Shown piece by piece: positions 26,576 through 34,545 of a stretch of DNA of 64,000 bases. The position numbers and the translations under genes were made by a program. Within the stretch, counting starts at the first letter, position 1. Every line of letters begins with the position of its first letter. Below the pieces are notes generated by a model, which saw nothing but the letters and a program-made list of their open reading frames with translations, had not been told where the DNA came from and did no database searches. The stretch lies in the NCBI GenBank assembly GCA_965201155.1, contig OZ241752.1:2728001-2792000 (forward strand), in the 5' to 3' direction. The DNA comes from JANQOH01 sp965201155. GTDB lineage: Bacteria; Pseudomonadota; Alphaproteobacteria; UBA7887.

Positions 26576-27822
26576 TGAGAAACGGCAGCGACACTCTGCT
26601 GGCAGCGCTGGATGTCGGCAGTTACAAGATCTGCTGCCTCATTGCCCGGGATGAGGGCGAGGGTGTGTTGCGCGTTCTCGGCGTCGGACATGAGTTGGCG
26701 CGCGGGACGGGCGGCGGCTCGATCATTGATATGGGTGCTGCCGAGGACGCCATTCGCGGCGCTGTTCATGCGGCGGAAAAGATGGCCGGCGAAACCATTC
26801 GTTCCGTGGTCGTGAACCTGTCCGGGCGGCGGCTGCATTCCGAGCGGTTCGAGGTCGCTGTCGGTCTGGACGGACGCGAAATCGAGGATGCCCATGTCAA
26901 CCAGGCCAATGTGCAGGCGCGGCGCTATTCGCCGCCTCCGGGGCATGAACTGGTTCATCTGGCGCCAACCGATTTTGCCATTGACGGTATGGGCGGTATC
27001 CGGGAGCCGCGCGGCATTTTTGGTGAACAACTGGTAGCCGGCTTTCTCGCGGTCAGTTTGGGACGCGGTGCGCTGCGCACGCTGAAGGCGTGTGTCCACC
27101 GCTGCCGTCTCGATGTCGAAGCGGTGTCGTTTTCCGCCCATGCGAGCGCGCGCGCGGTATTGGCAGAAGACGAAATGACCATGGGCGCGGTGTGTGTGGA
27201 TATGGGCGCCGGTACCACAGAGATTGCCGCGTTCTCACGCGGCGCGCTGGTGTTTGCGGACAACGTGCCGGTCGGCGGGGCGCACGTAACCAGTGACATC
27301 GCGTATGGGATGGCTACGGCGCCGGCGGTCGCGGAGCGATTGAAGACGGTGCACGGAAGCGCGATCAACGACGGCGGCGATGACAGTGAACTGATCGACG
27401 TGCCAGAAGTCGGCGAAGGGGCGGAGATGGGACCGAACCATCTGCCCCGCGCGCGCCTGGTGAACTTCATCCGTCCCCGCATCGAGGAAACCTTCGAGTT
27501 GATTCATGCGTGTCTGGAGGATGCGCGTCTGGATACAGCAGTCAGCCGGCGGGTCGTGTTGTGCGGCGGCGCCAGCACCTTGACCGGAATACGCGAAATT
27601 GCCGTGCAAAAGCTGGGGCGCTCGGTGCGTCTGGGGCGTCCCCGCCAATTGCGGGGACTGACGGAAGCCGCGAATGGCGCTGCGTTTGCGACTTGTGCCG
27701 GGTTGCTGCTGCTGGCGAATGACCGCGCCCCGGAAACATTGCCGGCGGCGCCATCGGCCTTGGCGAAGCACATGAGCGGGCCGTTGAGCCGTGTCGGCCA
27801 GTGGCTGCGCGAGAATTTCTAG
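26575..27822 (+). CDS. ftsA: Cell division protein FtsA
   Basis: 415-residue actin-like ATPase that tethers FtsZ filaments to the membrane. ATP-binding segments are LAALDVGSYKICCLIAR, VDMGAGTTEIAAFSRG and VVLCGGASTLTGIREIA. The extreme C-terminus (GQWLRENF) is the amphipathic membrane-targeting helix. ATG 26575 shares one base with the ftsQ stop; a GTG directly before it is possible. Unlike upstream genes it is separated from ftsZ, by 114 bases. Confidence 0.95.
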   Translation: MRNGSDTLLAALDVGSYKICCLIARDEGEGVLRVLGVGHELARGTGGGSIIDMGAAEDAIRGAVHAAEKMAGETIRSVVVNLSGRRLHSERFEVAVGLDGREIEDAHVNQANVQARRYSPPPGHELVHLAPTDFAIDGMGGIREPRGIFGEQLVAGFLAVSLGRGALRTLKACVHRCRLDVEAVSFSAHASARAVLAEDEMTMGAVCVDMGAGTTEIAAFSRGALVFADNVPVGGAHVTSDIAYGMATAPAVAERLKTVHGSAINDGGDDSELIDVPEVGEGAEMGPNHLPRARLVNFIRPRIEETFELIHACLEDARLDTAVSRRVVLCGGASTLTGIREIAVQKLGRSVRLGRPRQLRGLTEAANGAAFATCAGLLLLANDRAPETLPAAPSALAKHMSGPLSRVGQWLRENF

Positions 27823-27936
27823 GCGCGCGCGGGCATTGCGCGAACAAGAGGAAGCAACACCGTCGCGGCCCGGCCGGGTCGGTCGAATAACAACCAGTCG
27901 GGAAAAACAACTAGTCCGCAGGAAAAGGAGGACAGG
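27823..27936 (+). promoter_or_regulatory. ftsZ leader with strong ribosome binding site
   Basis: 114 bases between ftsA and ftsZ, the first real gap in the cluster after mraZ. It ends in AAGGAGG (27925-27931) five bases before the ATG, the best Shine-Dalgarno sequence in the cluster, consistent with the high FtsZ level cells need. A separate ftsZ promoter here is likely by analogy, but no clear -35/-10 pair was found. Confidence 0.45.
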
Positions 27937-29433
27937 ATGACCATCAATCTCAGTGTTCCGGCGACACACGAATTGAAGCCGAGAATCTCGGTGTTCGGTG
28001 TCGGCGGCGCGGGTGGGAATGCGGTCAACAACATGATCACGTCGCATCTTGAGGGCGTGGAGTTTGTTGTCGCCAACACGGATGCTCAGGCATTGGCCCA
28101 GTCTCTGACCGAGCGGCGCGTTCAACTCGGCACGAATATCACGCAGGGCCTCGGGGCCGGCGCGCGGCCCACCATCGGGCGTCAGGCGGCCGAAGAGGCG
28201 CTGGAAACCATTCAGGAGCATCTGGCGGGTTGCAACATGGTGTTCATCACCTGCGGCATGGGCGGCGGCACGGGCACGGGCGCCGCGCCGGTGATCGCCA
28301 AGGCGGCGCGGGAATGCAACATCCTGACCGTGGGCGTGGTGACCAAGCCATTCCAGTTCGAGGGCAAGCACCGGATGAAGATTGCCGAAGCCGGAATTGC
28401 CGAACTGCAGCAGATGGTCGATACGCTGATCATTATTCCCAATCAGAACCTGTTTCGTGTGGCGACGGAAAGGACCACCTTTGCGGATGCATTCCGCATG
28501 GCCGACGATGTCCTTTATTCCGGGGTGCGTGGTGTCACCGATCTGATGGTGATGCCGGGATTGATCAATCTGGACTTCGCCGATGTGAGAGCGGTGATGA
28601 TGGAAATGGGCAAGGCGATGATGGGCACCGGCGAGGCGGAGGGCGACAAGCGTTCGCTCGATGCTGCCGAGGCGGCAATCAACAATCCCTTGCTCGACGA
28701 TGTGTCGTTGAGAGGCGCGCGGGGGGTACTGGTGAACATCACCGGCGGGCCGGACATGACACTGTTTGAAGTCGACGAGGCTTGCAATCACATTCGCGAC
28801 CAGGTGGATCCGGATTCCAACATCATTTTCGGTTCCACCTTCGACGAGGGCTTGGCCGGGCAGGTTCGGGTGTCGGTTGTAGCGACTGGCATTGACGATG
28901 AAGAGGACCGTTCCGTTGCGGCTCAGGACGCCGCACATGCTGATTTTGAAGACAATTCAGAAGCGGAACAGGAAACTTCGACCCCTGACGCGGCGCTGAG
29001 GTCTGAGGAAACGCATGAAGGGGAACGCACGTTCAGTTTCGGGCAGATAACGGAAATTCCGGAAATGCAGTCGGAGTCGGAACCGGCTTACGCGGAGACT
29101 GCACTGGCGGGCGCAAGGCAGGAGTCACAGGCAGCGGAGCGGCGTGAACCGATGCTCGCAGGTGTTGCCCGGGCGCCGGAACGGAGTGCGTCGGCGGAGC
29201 GGCCCCAGGCGCGGGTCAGTCAGCCGCAGCCGAAAGCCGAGGAAGGCGGCAAGCCGCGTCTGTTTGACTGGATGCGCCGCCCTGCGAAGGCGCAGTCTGC
29301 GCCGGCGTCGGCGTCGCCCACTCGGTCCACTTCGGATACCGGACGCGGCGCGGAACGGCCGGAATCGAATACTCCGGCGCCAGTGAGGGAAGACATTGCC
29401 ATTCCGCCGTTTCTTCGCCGTCAACAGACCTGA
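27937..29433 (+). CDS. ftsZ: Cell division protein FtsZ
   Basis: 498-residue tubulin-like GTPase forming the division ring. The nucleotide site shows GVGGAGGNAVNNM near residue 20 and the tubulin signature GGGTGTGAAPVIA near residue 110; the core ends around residue 320. A long, acidic then Ala/Pro-rich linker of about 160 residues follows, typical of alphaproteobacteria. The conserved tail IAIPPFLRRQ, which binds FtsA, closes the protein. Confidence 0.97.
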   Translation: MTINLSVPATHELKPRISVFGVGGAGGNAVNNMITSHLEGVEFVVANTDAQALAQSLTERRVQLGTNITQGLGAGARPTIGRQAAEEALETIQEHLAGCNMVFITCGMGGGTGTGAAPVIAKAARECNILTVGVVTKPFQFEGKHRMKIAEAGIAELQQMVDTLIIIPNQNLFRVATERTTFADAFRMADDVLYSGVRGVTDLMVMPGLINLDFADVRAVMMEMGKAMMGTGEAEGDKRSLDAAEAAINNPLLDDVSLRGARGVLVNITGGPDMTLFEVDEACNHIRDQVDPDSNIIFGSTFDEGLAGQVRVSVVATGIDDEEDRSVAAQDAAHADFEDNSEAEQETSTPDAALRSEETHEGERTFSFGQITEIPEMQSESEPAYAETALAGARQESQAAERREPMLAGVARAPERSASAERPQARVSQPQPKAEEGGKPRLFDWMRRPAKAQSAPASASPTRSTSDTGRGAERPESNTPAPVREDIAIPPFLRRQQT

Positions 29434-29489
29434 GAGCAGGCAGAGTGCCGCACAACATTCCTGTGTAACAAAGCGTAAGAAAGAGTGAT

Positions 29490-29519
29490 TTGCGGCCCTC
29501 GGGAAGGGTTTGCTATAGC
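29490..29519 (+). promoter_or_regulatory. Candidate lpxC promoter
   Basis: TTGCGG (29490-29495), an 18-base spacer and TATAGC (29514-29519) in the 154-base gap after ftsZ. It would give lpxC transcription independent of the dcw cluster. The match is moderate. Confidence 0.35.
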
Positions 29520-29587
29520 CTTTCCGAAGGCCGCCGGTGCGTCGGGCGCACTTGCAGTACGCCGCGGGCCGACACGGGGAGACGGGA

Positions 29588-30454
29588 ATGGAACGGCAGA
29601 CAACTATTCGCCGGGAGATTGGCTGCAAGGGGGTTGGGCTTCACTCCGGCGCCGATGTGAAAATGACATTCCTGCCGGCCTCGGCAGGCACCGGTATTGT
29701 ATTTCAGCGGAGCGACCTCGGCGGCAAGCCGGTTCCGGCGCGATATGACCATGTCGTCGATACCCAGCTCGGCACCAGTCTCGGAAATGAGGGGGCGGGC
29801 GTCGGCACTGTCGAGCATCTGATGGCGGCGTTGTGGGGCTGCGGCGTGGATAATCTGGTTGTCGAACTGGACGGTCCTGAAGTTCCGGCCATGGATGGCA
29901 GCGCCGAGCCGTTTGTTTTCCTGATCGACTGCGCAGGGTTGGAGACCCTTGATGCGCGGCGTCGGACGCTCAAGGTTCTGCGACCGGTTTCCGTGGCTGC
30001 GGGCAGTTCCTGCATCTCCCTCATGCCGGCGGATCGGACCAGCGTGCACTTCGAAATCGAGTTCAAGCATCCGGCGGTAGGCGCCCAGAGTTGCGAGTTC
30101 TCTGCGGTGAACGGGGCGTTTCGCGAGGATATCGCGCGTGCGCGCACCTTCGGGTTTGAAAGGGATGCGGCGGCGCTGCGCCAGCAAGGCCTGGCGCTCG
30201 GCGGCAGCCTGGAAAATGCGATCGTGGTCGGCGATGCAGGTGTGTTGAACGAAGGCGGGTTGCGCTTCGACGACGAATTCGTGCGGCACAAGGTTCTCGA
30301 TTGTCTGGGGGATCTGTATCTGGCGGGGGCGCGGCTCGTGGCGCGAGTGGAAGCAGTGCGCGCCGGCCACGCGCTCAACAGCCGGTTGCTCGCCGCATTG
30401 TTCGCGGATGACGGCAACTGGTGCCTTGACGGCGGGGAGCGCGGAGCCGGCTGA
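29588..30454 (+). CDS. lpxC: UDP-3-O-acyl-N-acetylglucosamine deacetylase
   Basis: 288-residue zinc deacetylase catalysing the committed step of lipid A synthesis. Zinc and catalytic motifs: VEHLMAALWGCGVDN, DEFVRHKVLDCLGDL and AGHALN; CKGVGLHSGADV at the N-terminus is also diagnostic. ATG 29588 follows GGGGAGACGGGA. Its presence shows an outer membrane with lipid A. Its place directly after ftsZ is common in proteobacteria. Confidence 0.95.
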   Translation: MERQTTIRREIGCKGVGLHSGADVKMTFLPASAGTGIVFQRSDLGGKPVPARYDHVVDTQLGTSLGNEGAGVGTVEHLMAALWGCGVDNLVVELDGPEVPAMDGSAEPFVFLIDCAGLETLDARRRTLKVLRPVSVAAGSSCISLMPADRTSVHFEIEFKHPAVGAQSCEFSAVNGAFREDIARARTFGFERDAAALRQQGLALGGSLENAIVVGDAGVLNEGGLRFDDEFVRHKVLDCLGDLYLAGARLVARVEAVRAGHALNSRLLAALFADDGNWCLDGGERGAG

Positions 30455-30488
30455 TAGCAGGGCGGTTTGAATCACCGCGCAAAACACC

Positions 30489-31694
30489 TCATTCGGCGGG
30501 TGCGAATACAGGCTGTCGGGGCATCCGGCGAGGCAGGCAGAAGGCGGCGAGGCCGGCAGCCAAGGCGAAACCGGTCATCAATACGAACAGGATGTCGAGC
30601 GATCCGGTTACGCGCCATGCGAGCGGGATCAACGCCACGCCGATCGAAGACACGCCCAGTGTCAACAGGAATTTGACGCCGAATACGCGGCCCCGCCATT
30701 GTGTCGGCGTGTAGCGGGCGAGCAGGGCGTTCTCCGCCGGCTGGCCGGCAACATTCAGCGCCACCATGCAGGTGGCGGCTCCCACCAGCGCCGGGTGAAC
30801 CAGCAGGAAAGCGACCGCTAGCACCGGAACCTGCAGGAATTGGGTTGCGGTATAGACGGTGCGCAAGCTGTACCGGTCGGTGAGCTCGCCGCCGGCGATC
30901 TGTGCGAGGCTGCTGGTCATATAGACCAGTGTGACCATGCCGCCGATACCCACGACATTACCGTCGAGCCAGAAGCCGAGTCGTTCATCGAAGATCTTGG
31001 GCAAGGCGAAGGAAGTGATCTGATAGATCATGCCTGCGCACAAGACGGTCATGGCGAGGATGGCGAATACACGGCGCATAGTAGCGGCGGGGGCGGAAGA
31101 GTCGTGGGGGTGCGTTTGCGGCGGTTCAGGTATCCAGCCCGCACGACAGACAGTAAAAAACACCATGCCGCATACAAGGCAGAGTGCGCCGGGAACGATG
31201 AATGCTGCGCGCCAGCCGAGCCAGGCGGCGAGGCCGCCGGCGACAAGAGCGGCGGCGGCCGTGCCGGCGGAACCGAAGACGCCGTTCAGGCCGAGGGCCC
31301 GGCCGCGATTGGGAGCGTGGCGCACCAGCCAGGGGATGCCGACCGGGTGGTAAATCGAGGCGAAAAGGCCCATTGCAGCAAGGCCGAGAAGCAGCGTGAA
31401 CGGGCTTGCAGCAAACCCTGTCGCGATGGTTGCCCCGCCGAGGCCCAGGAAATACACATTCATCATGCCGGTTGCCGACCAGCGGTCTCCGAGCCAGCCC
31501 GACGGCAGGGCGGCGGCGCCGAACAGCACCGACATGGGAATCGACAGGGCGAACAGCGCGTCGTAGCTCATGTCCCATTCGTGCTCGAGCACCAGCACCA
31601 CGGTGGCGAACAGCAGCACGAACATGTGCGCGAAGCTATGGGCGACCCCGGCTGCTGTCTGGGTGAGGAAGACGGCCCGCCGCCGGGCAGTCAT
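30489..31694 (-). CDS. MFS transporter
   Basis: 401-residue protein with twelve predicted transmembrane helices in two halves joined by a loop near residues 190-215 (PEPPQTHPHDSSAP). The cytoplasmic loop motif GWLGDRWSATG between helices 2 and 3 fits the major facilitator superfamily, as does GELTDRYSLRTVY in the second half. Substrate unknown. Its start overlaps the stop of the upstream SDR gene by four bases, so the two are co-transcribed and may act in one catabolic or detoxifying step. Confidence 0.82.
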   Translation of the reverse strand: MTARRRAVFLTQTAAGVAHSFAHMFVLLFATVVLVLEHEWDMSYDALFALSIPMSVLFGAAALPSGWLGDRWSATGMMNVYFLGLGGATIATGFAASPFTLLLGLAAMGLFASIYHPVGIPWLVRHAPNRGRALGLNGVFGSAGTAAAALVAGGLAAWLGWRAAFIVPGALCLVCGMVFFTVCRAGWIPEPPQTHPHDSSAPAATMRRVFAILAMTVLCAGMIYQITSFALPKIFDERLGFWLDGNVVGIGGMVTLVYMTSSLAQIAGGELTDRYSLRTVYTATQFLQVPVLAVAFLLVHPALVGAATCMVALNVAGQPAENALLARYTPTQWRGRVFGVKFLLTLGVSSIGVALIPLAWRVTGSLDILFVLMTGFALAAGLAAFCLPRRMPRQPVFAPAE

Positions 31695-32446
31695 GGCAGC
31701 ATGACCCGACCGCCGTCGGCGACCATTGTCTGTCCGGTAGTGAAGGCAGAGCGTTCGGAAAGAAGGAACGCCGCCAGTTCGGCGATTTCTTCGGGTTTGC
31801 CAAGGCGTTTGAGCGGCGTGTCGGCGATCATGTCGTCCCGCTGCGGCTGGGAGAGGCCGGCGATCATGTCCGTGTCGGTGAGGCCCGGGGCGATGGCGTT
31901 GATACGAATGGCGGGCGCGACGCCGGGTGCGAGATTACGTACCAAGGCGATTACAGCGGCCTTGGAAACGCCATAGGTAATCAGTCGCGGGCGGGGGGCA
32001 AGGCCTGCAATTGACGCGAGGCACACGATGCGGCCGAAGCCGCGCTGGAGCATCCCGTCCTTGACGGCGGTAATGCAATGCAGTGTGCCGTCGACATTCA
32101 CGGCCATCACGCGCTGCCACTGGTCGTAGTCGAGTTGTTCGTGGGTCGTTACTACGCCGATGCCGGCATTGGTTACCAGCAAGTCAACAGGCCCGAGGCG
32201 GCGTTCCGTGTCGGTGACGACGCGGTGGACCTGATCGCGGTCGGCGACATCGCCCCGGGTGAGAATGCCGCGTGCGCCGGCGGCCTCGACTTTGGTGAGG
32301 GTCTCGCGCGCGGCGTCTTCGTTCGCGGCGTAATTGATGGAGACGGCGGCGCCGGCGCGCGCGAGGCGCAGGCAAATGGCGCGCCCAATGCCGCGCGAGC
32401 CGCCGGTGATGAGAGCGGTCCTGCCTGCAAATTCCTGTTCGGCCAT
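31691..32446 (-). CDS. Short-chain dehydrogenase/reductase (FabG-like)
   Basis: 251-residue classical SDR. The NAD(P) motif TGGSRGIGRAI is near residue 15, NAG is in LLVTNAGIGVV, and the catalytic Ser and Tyr-x3-Lys are in LASIAG and TYGVSKAA. The PG motif is NAIAPGLTDTDM, and the C-terminus GQTMVADGG is usual. It probably reduces a 3-oxoacyl thioester or oxidises a small alcohol; the substrate is open. It is first in a two-gene unit with the MFS transporter and divergent from another SDR. Confidence 0.85.
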   Translation of the reverse strand: MAEQEFAGRTALITGGSRGIGRAICLRLARAGAAVSINYAANEDAARETLTKVEAAGARGILTRGDVADRDQVHRVVTDTERRLGPVDLLVTNAGIGVVTTHEQLDYDQWQRVMAVNVDGTLHCITAVKDGMLQRGFGRIVCLASIAGLAPRPRLITYGVSKAAVIALVRNLAPGVAPAIRINAIAPGLTDTDMIAGLSQPQRDDMIADTPLKRLGKPEEIAELAAFLLSERSAFTTGQTMVADGGRVMLP

Positions 32447-32551
32447 GACTCGATTTCCCTGTCTGCGCGATGATAGTTTGCGGTGAAATTATGCTGCGCG
32501 GGCGAGGCGGTGAAGCCTCGCCGCGGCGGGGTAGACAGCGAGAGGGTGACG
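32447..32551. promoter_or_regulatory. Divergent intergenic region with a short hairpin
   Basis: 105 bases between two divergently transcribed SDR genes. It holds an 8-bp inverted repeat, arms GGCGAGGC (32501-32508) and GCCTCGCC (32515-32522), which could be a dyad operator or fold in the leader of the plus-strand gene. No convincing promoter hexamers were found. Confidence 0.3.
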
Positions 32552-33307
32552 ATGGCGCGACTGGATGGCAAGCGGGTGTTCATTACCGGAGCGGCGAAAG
32601 GGATCGGGCGTGCGGCGGCGCTCTTGTTTGCGGCAGAGGGGGCGCGTGTGGCGATTGCCGATGTTGACGGCGACGCCGGCGCGGCGACGGCTGGCGAAGT
32701 GACGGCACGGGGCGGCGAGGCGATATTTCTGGCTGCCGATGTGACGCGGAGCGAGGAGATAGCTGCCGTGCTCGACGAGGCGGCGGAACGGTTTGGCGGG
32801 CTTGATGTGCTCTACAACAATGCCGGCGGTGCGACTGCCGAGGACGGGCCGGTGACGGAGGTGTCGGAAAGCGAGTTCTGGCGCGCGATCGGGGTGGATT
32901 TGTTCGGCACGTTTCTGGTTTGCAAACATGGTGTGCCGCGCCTGATCGCCGGCGGCGGTGGTTCGGTGATCAACACGGCGTCGAGCGTGGCGCTGAACGG
33001 ATTGCCGGGGCGCGATTGCTATACCGCGGCGAAGGGCGGCGTCGCGGCGCTCACTCGCGCGATGGCAGTGGAATATGGCCGTCACAAGGTGCGGGTCAAC
33101 GCGCTGGCGCCGGGGACGGTGCGCACGGCGCGCGTGGAGGCGATGCTTGCGCGCGACGCATTTGTGCAAGGGATGGCGGAGCAGCATCTGTTGGGCCTCA
33201 TCGAGCCGGAGCATGTGGCGCGTCTGGCATTGTATCTGGCATCGGACGATTCAGTCAGGACCACCGGGCAGGTAATCCCGGTGGATAGCGGATTTACGAT
33301 CGTGTAG
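32552..33307 (+). CDS. Short-chain dehydrogenase/reductase
   Basis: 251-residue classical SDR: cofactor motif TGAAKGIGRAAALLF, acidic residue after strand two (ADVDGDAG) suggesting NAD preference, LYNNAGG, catalytic TASSVALNG, YTAAK and NALAPGTVRTARV. ATG 32552 is preceded by GAGAGGGTGAC. The frame is open to 32483, but that extension has no SDR character. The gene ends at a strong hairpin shared with the converging porin gene. Confidence 0.85.
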   Translation: MARLDGKRVFITGAAKGIGRAAALLFAAEGARVAIADVDGDAGAATAGEVTARGGEAIFLAADVTRSEEIAAVLDEAAERFGGLDVLYNNAGGATAEDGPVTEVSESEFWRAIGVDLFGTFLVCKHGVPRLIAGGGGSVINTASSVALNGLPGRDCYTAAKGGVAALTRAMAVEYGRHKVRVNALAPGTVRTARVEAMLARDAFVQGMAEQHLLGLIEPEHVARLALYLASDDSVRTTGQVIPVDSGFTIV

Positions 33308-33326
33308 CTGCGGTTGCGTTGTGGTT

Positions 33327-33373
33327 GCTGCCTCCGGCCCGGCTCCGGCTGCGGGAGCCGGGCCGGAGGCAGC
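33327..33373. terminator. 20-bp perfect hairpin between converging genes
   Basis: Arms 33327-33346 and 33354-33373 are perfectly complementary over 20 bases, with a seven-base loop GGCTGCG. It lies where an SDR gene and the porin gene end facing each other, so it probably stops transcription in both directions. Neither side has a T-run, unlike a classical intrinsic terminator. Confidence 0.6.
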
Positions 33374-33414
33374 GGGCGCTGCTGAAATTGTGGCGGCGCG
33401 GGTTTTCGGGCGCA

Positions 33415-34128
33415 CTAGAAACCGCGTGATATGGCGGCCCCGATGATGCCGTCGCCGGCGGGCGTGCCGTCATCGCGTTCGCCGCGCTTCGAATAGAAGA
33501 GGCTGAGGCCGAAGCCTTCGAAGGACGTGTCGGCGGAGACGTGATACCAGTTGTAGTCGTCGCCGTTGGGGCGGTTTATGTCCATCCCGTAAGTGCCGGA
33601 GAAGCTCAGGGGGATGTCCGAGCCGAGAGGTACCGTCACCCCGAAATTGGGCCGCAAATGTCCGTCTTCATTGGCAGCGCCGGGCGCGTACTGGTCCCAT
33701 TTCGGGATACCGAGGCGGGCCCAGACGGATGCGAGGCCGAGGTCTGCGCTGACCTTGAAGCGGGCTTCGGCAATGGTTGCGGGATCTTCGCCGCCTTCAT
33801 AGGGGTAGGTGAACAGCAAGAGGGTGACGTCCCATCCGAGGGTTTCGGTGAACGAGCCGCCGCAGCCAAGTTCCAGGTCGATCTCAATGCCGCCGGGATA
33901 TTCGTCGCCCGTGCCGGATCCCCAGATACCGCCGTAGCAGGAACTGAAATTATAGTAGAGAGAGCCTTGGATAACGGCTTCCTCGCCGGATTCCGATCCG
34001 CCTTGCCACGCATAGTGGCTGGCGAACTTTACGCCGCCGGTGAAGCCGTCCTCGGCGGCGGCGTGTGGCGCCGCCACGGTAGCGATAGCGAGGCAGGCGG
34101 CGAAGCACGCAGTTACGTATCTGATCAT
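33415..34128 (-). CDS. TorF-family putative porin
   Basis: 237-residue outer-membrane beta-barrel candidate. A signal peptide (MIRYVTACFAACLAIATVA, cleavage near AAAED) is followed by alternating amphipathic strands starting GFTGGVKFASHYAWQGG, as in the TIGR02001/TorF group. The protein ends in Phe (AISRGF), the usual barrel-assembly signal. Start 34128 has AGGAG at ideal spacing. A second in-frame ATG with an identical ribosome site lies 18 bases upstream (34146) because of a tandem duplication. It is expected to form a diffusion channel; the solute is unknown. Confidence 0.72.
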   Translation of the reverse strand: MIRYVTACFAACLAIATVAAPHAAAEDGFTGGVKFASHYAWQGGSESGEEAVIQGSLYYNFSSCYGGIWGSGTGDEYPGGIEIDLELGCGGSFTETLGWDVTLLLFTYPYEGGEDPATIAEARFKVSADLGLASVWARLGIPKWDQYAPGAANEDGHLRPNFGVTVPLGSDIPLSFSGTYGMDINRPNGDDYNWYHVSADTSFEGFGLSLFYSKRGERDDGTPAGDGIIGAAISRGF

Positions 34129-34159
34129 CTCATAACTCCTTCTCATCTCATAACTCCTT
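34125..34159. repeat. Tandem 17-bp repeat duplicating the porin start and ribosome binding site
   Basis: TCATCTCATAACTCCTT occurs at 34125-34141 and again at 34143-34159, a period of 18 bases. On the coding (minus) strand each copy contains AGGAGTTATGAGATGA, so both the Shine-Dalgarno sequence and the start codon are doubled, in frame. Confidence 0.85.
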
Positions 34160-34535
34160 CGCTGTACGTCCGACTTCTCAGAGTATCAGGCAACCGGACA
34201 GTGCAGCAGGGTAGCGGATTTCTGGCATTTTTTCAACTTGCGGGGAATTATGGTTGTCGATTATACAGAAATATACTGCAAACGAAAACCGTGATATGCA
34301 GAACAAACCGGATTCACCGAGAAAATTTCTGCCGGGTTCTGCCTTTAATTCGCCACAATGTGTTGGATGGGTTTTTCGTGCGAAGTGGGATTTGTCGGGA
34401 CTTCTCGGGATTTCCGGCGTGTGAGCGACATATTGCGGCGAAATGAAGGCAAGGTTTGTGCTTCTCCGGCGGTCGTCGGGGAGGGACATCATGCGGGAAC
34501 TATAGCAGAACATCAGGGATTTGTCCAGTGAGGGC
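34160..34535. other. Non-coding DNA between porin start and insertion sequence
   Basis: About 375 bases, moderately AT-rich, holding the porin promoter and leader. Short frames on either strand show no motif or ribosome site. The right part probably belonged to the upstream region of the DMT gene before the insertion sequence entered. Confidence 0.4.
34260..34288 (-). promoter_or_regulatory. Promoter for the TorF-type porin
   Basis: A consensus -10 box TATAAT reads on the minus strand at 34265-34260. Seventeen bases upstream is a weak -35 box TTTTCG (34288-34283). The start would lie near 34253, leaving a leader of about 110-125 bases. The surrounding DNA is AT-rich compared with the window. 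Confidence 0.5.
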
Positions 34536-34545
34536 GGCGCGGCCG
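34536..34545 (+). repeat. Left target-site duplication of the insertion sequence
   Basis: GGCGCGGCCG, identical to 35766-35775. Ten bases is within the size range for the ISAs1 family. Confidence 0.9.
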
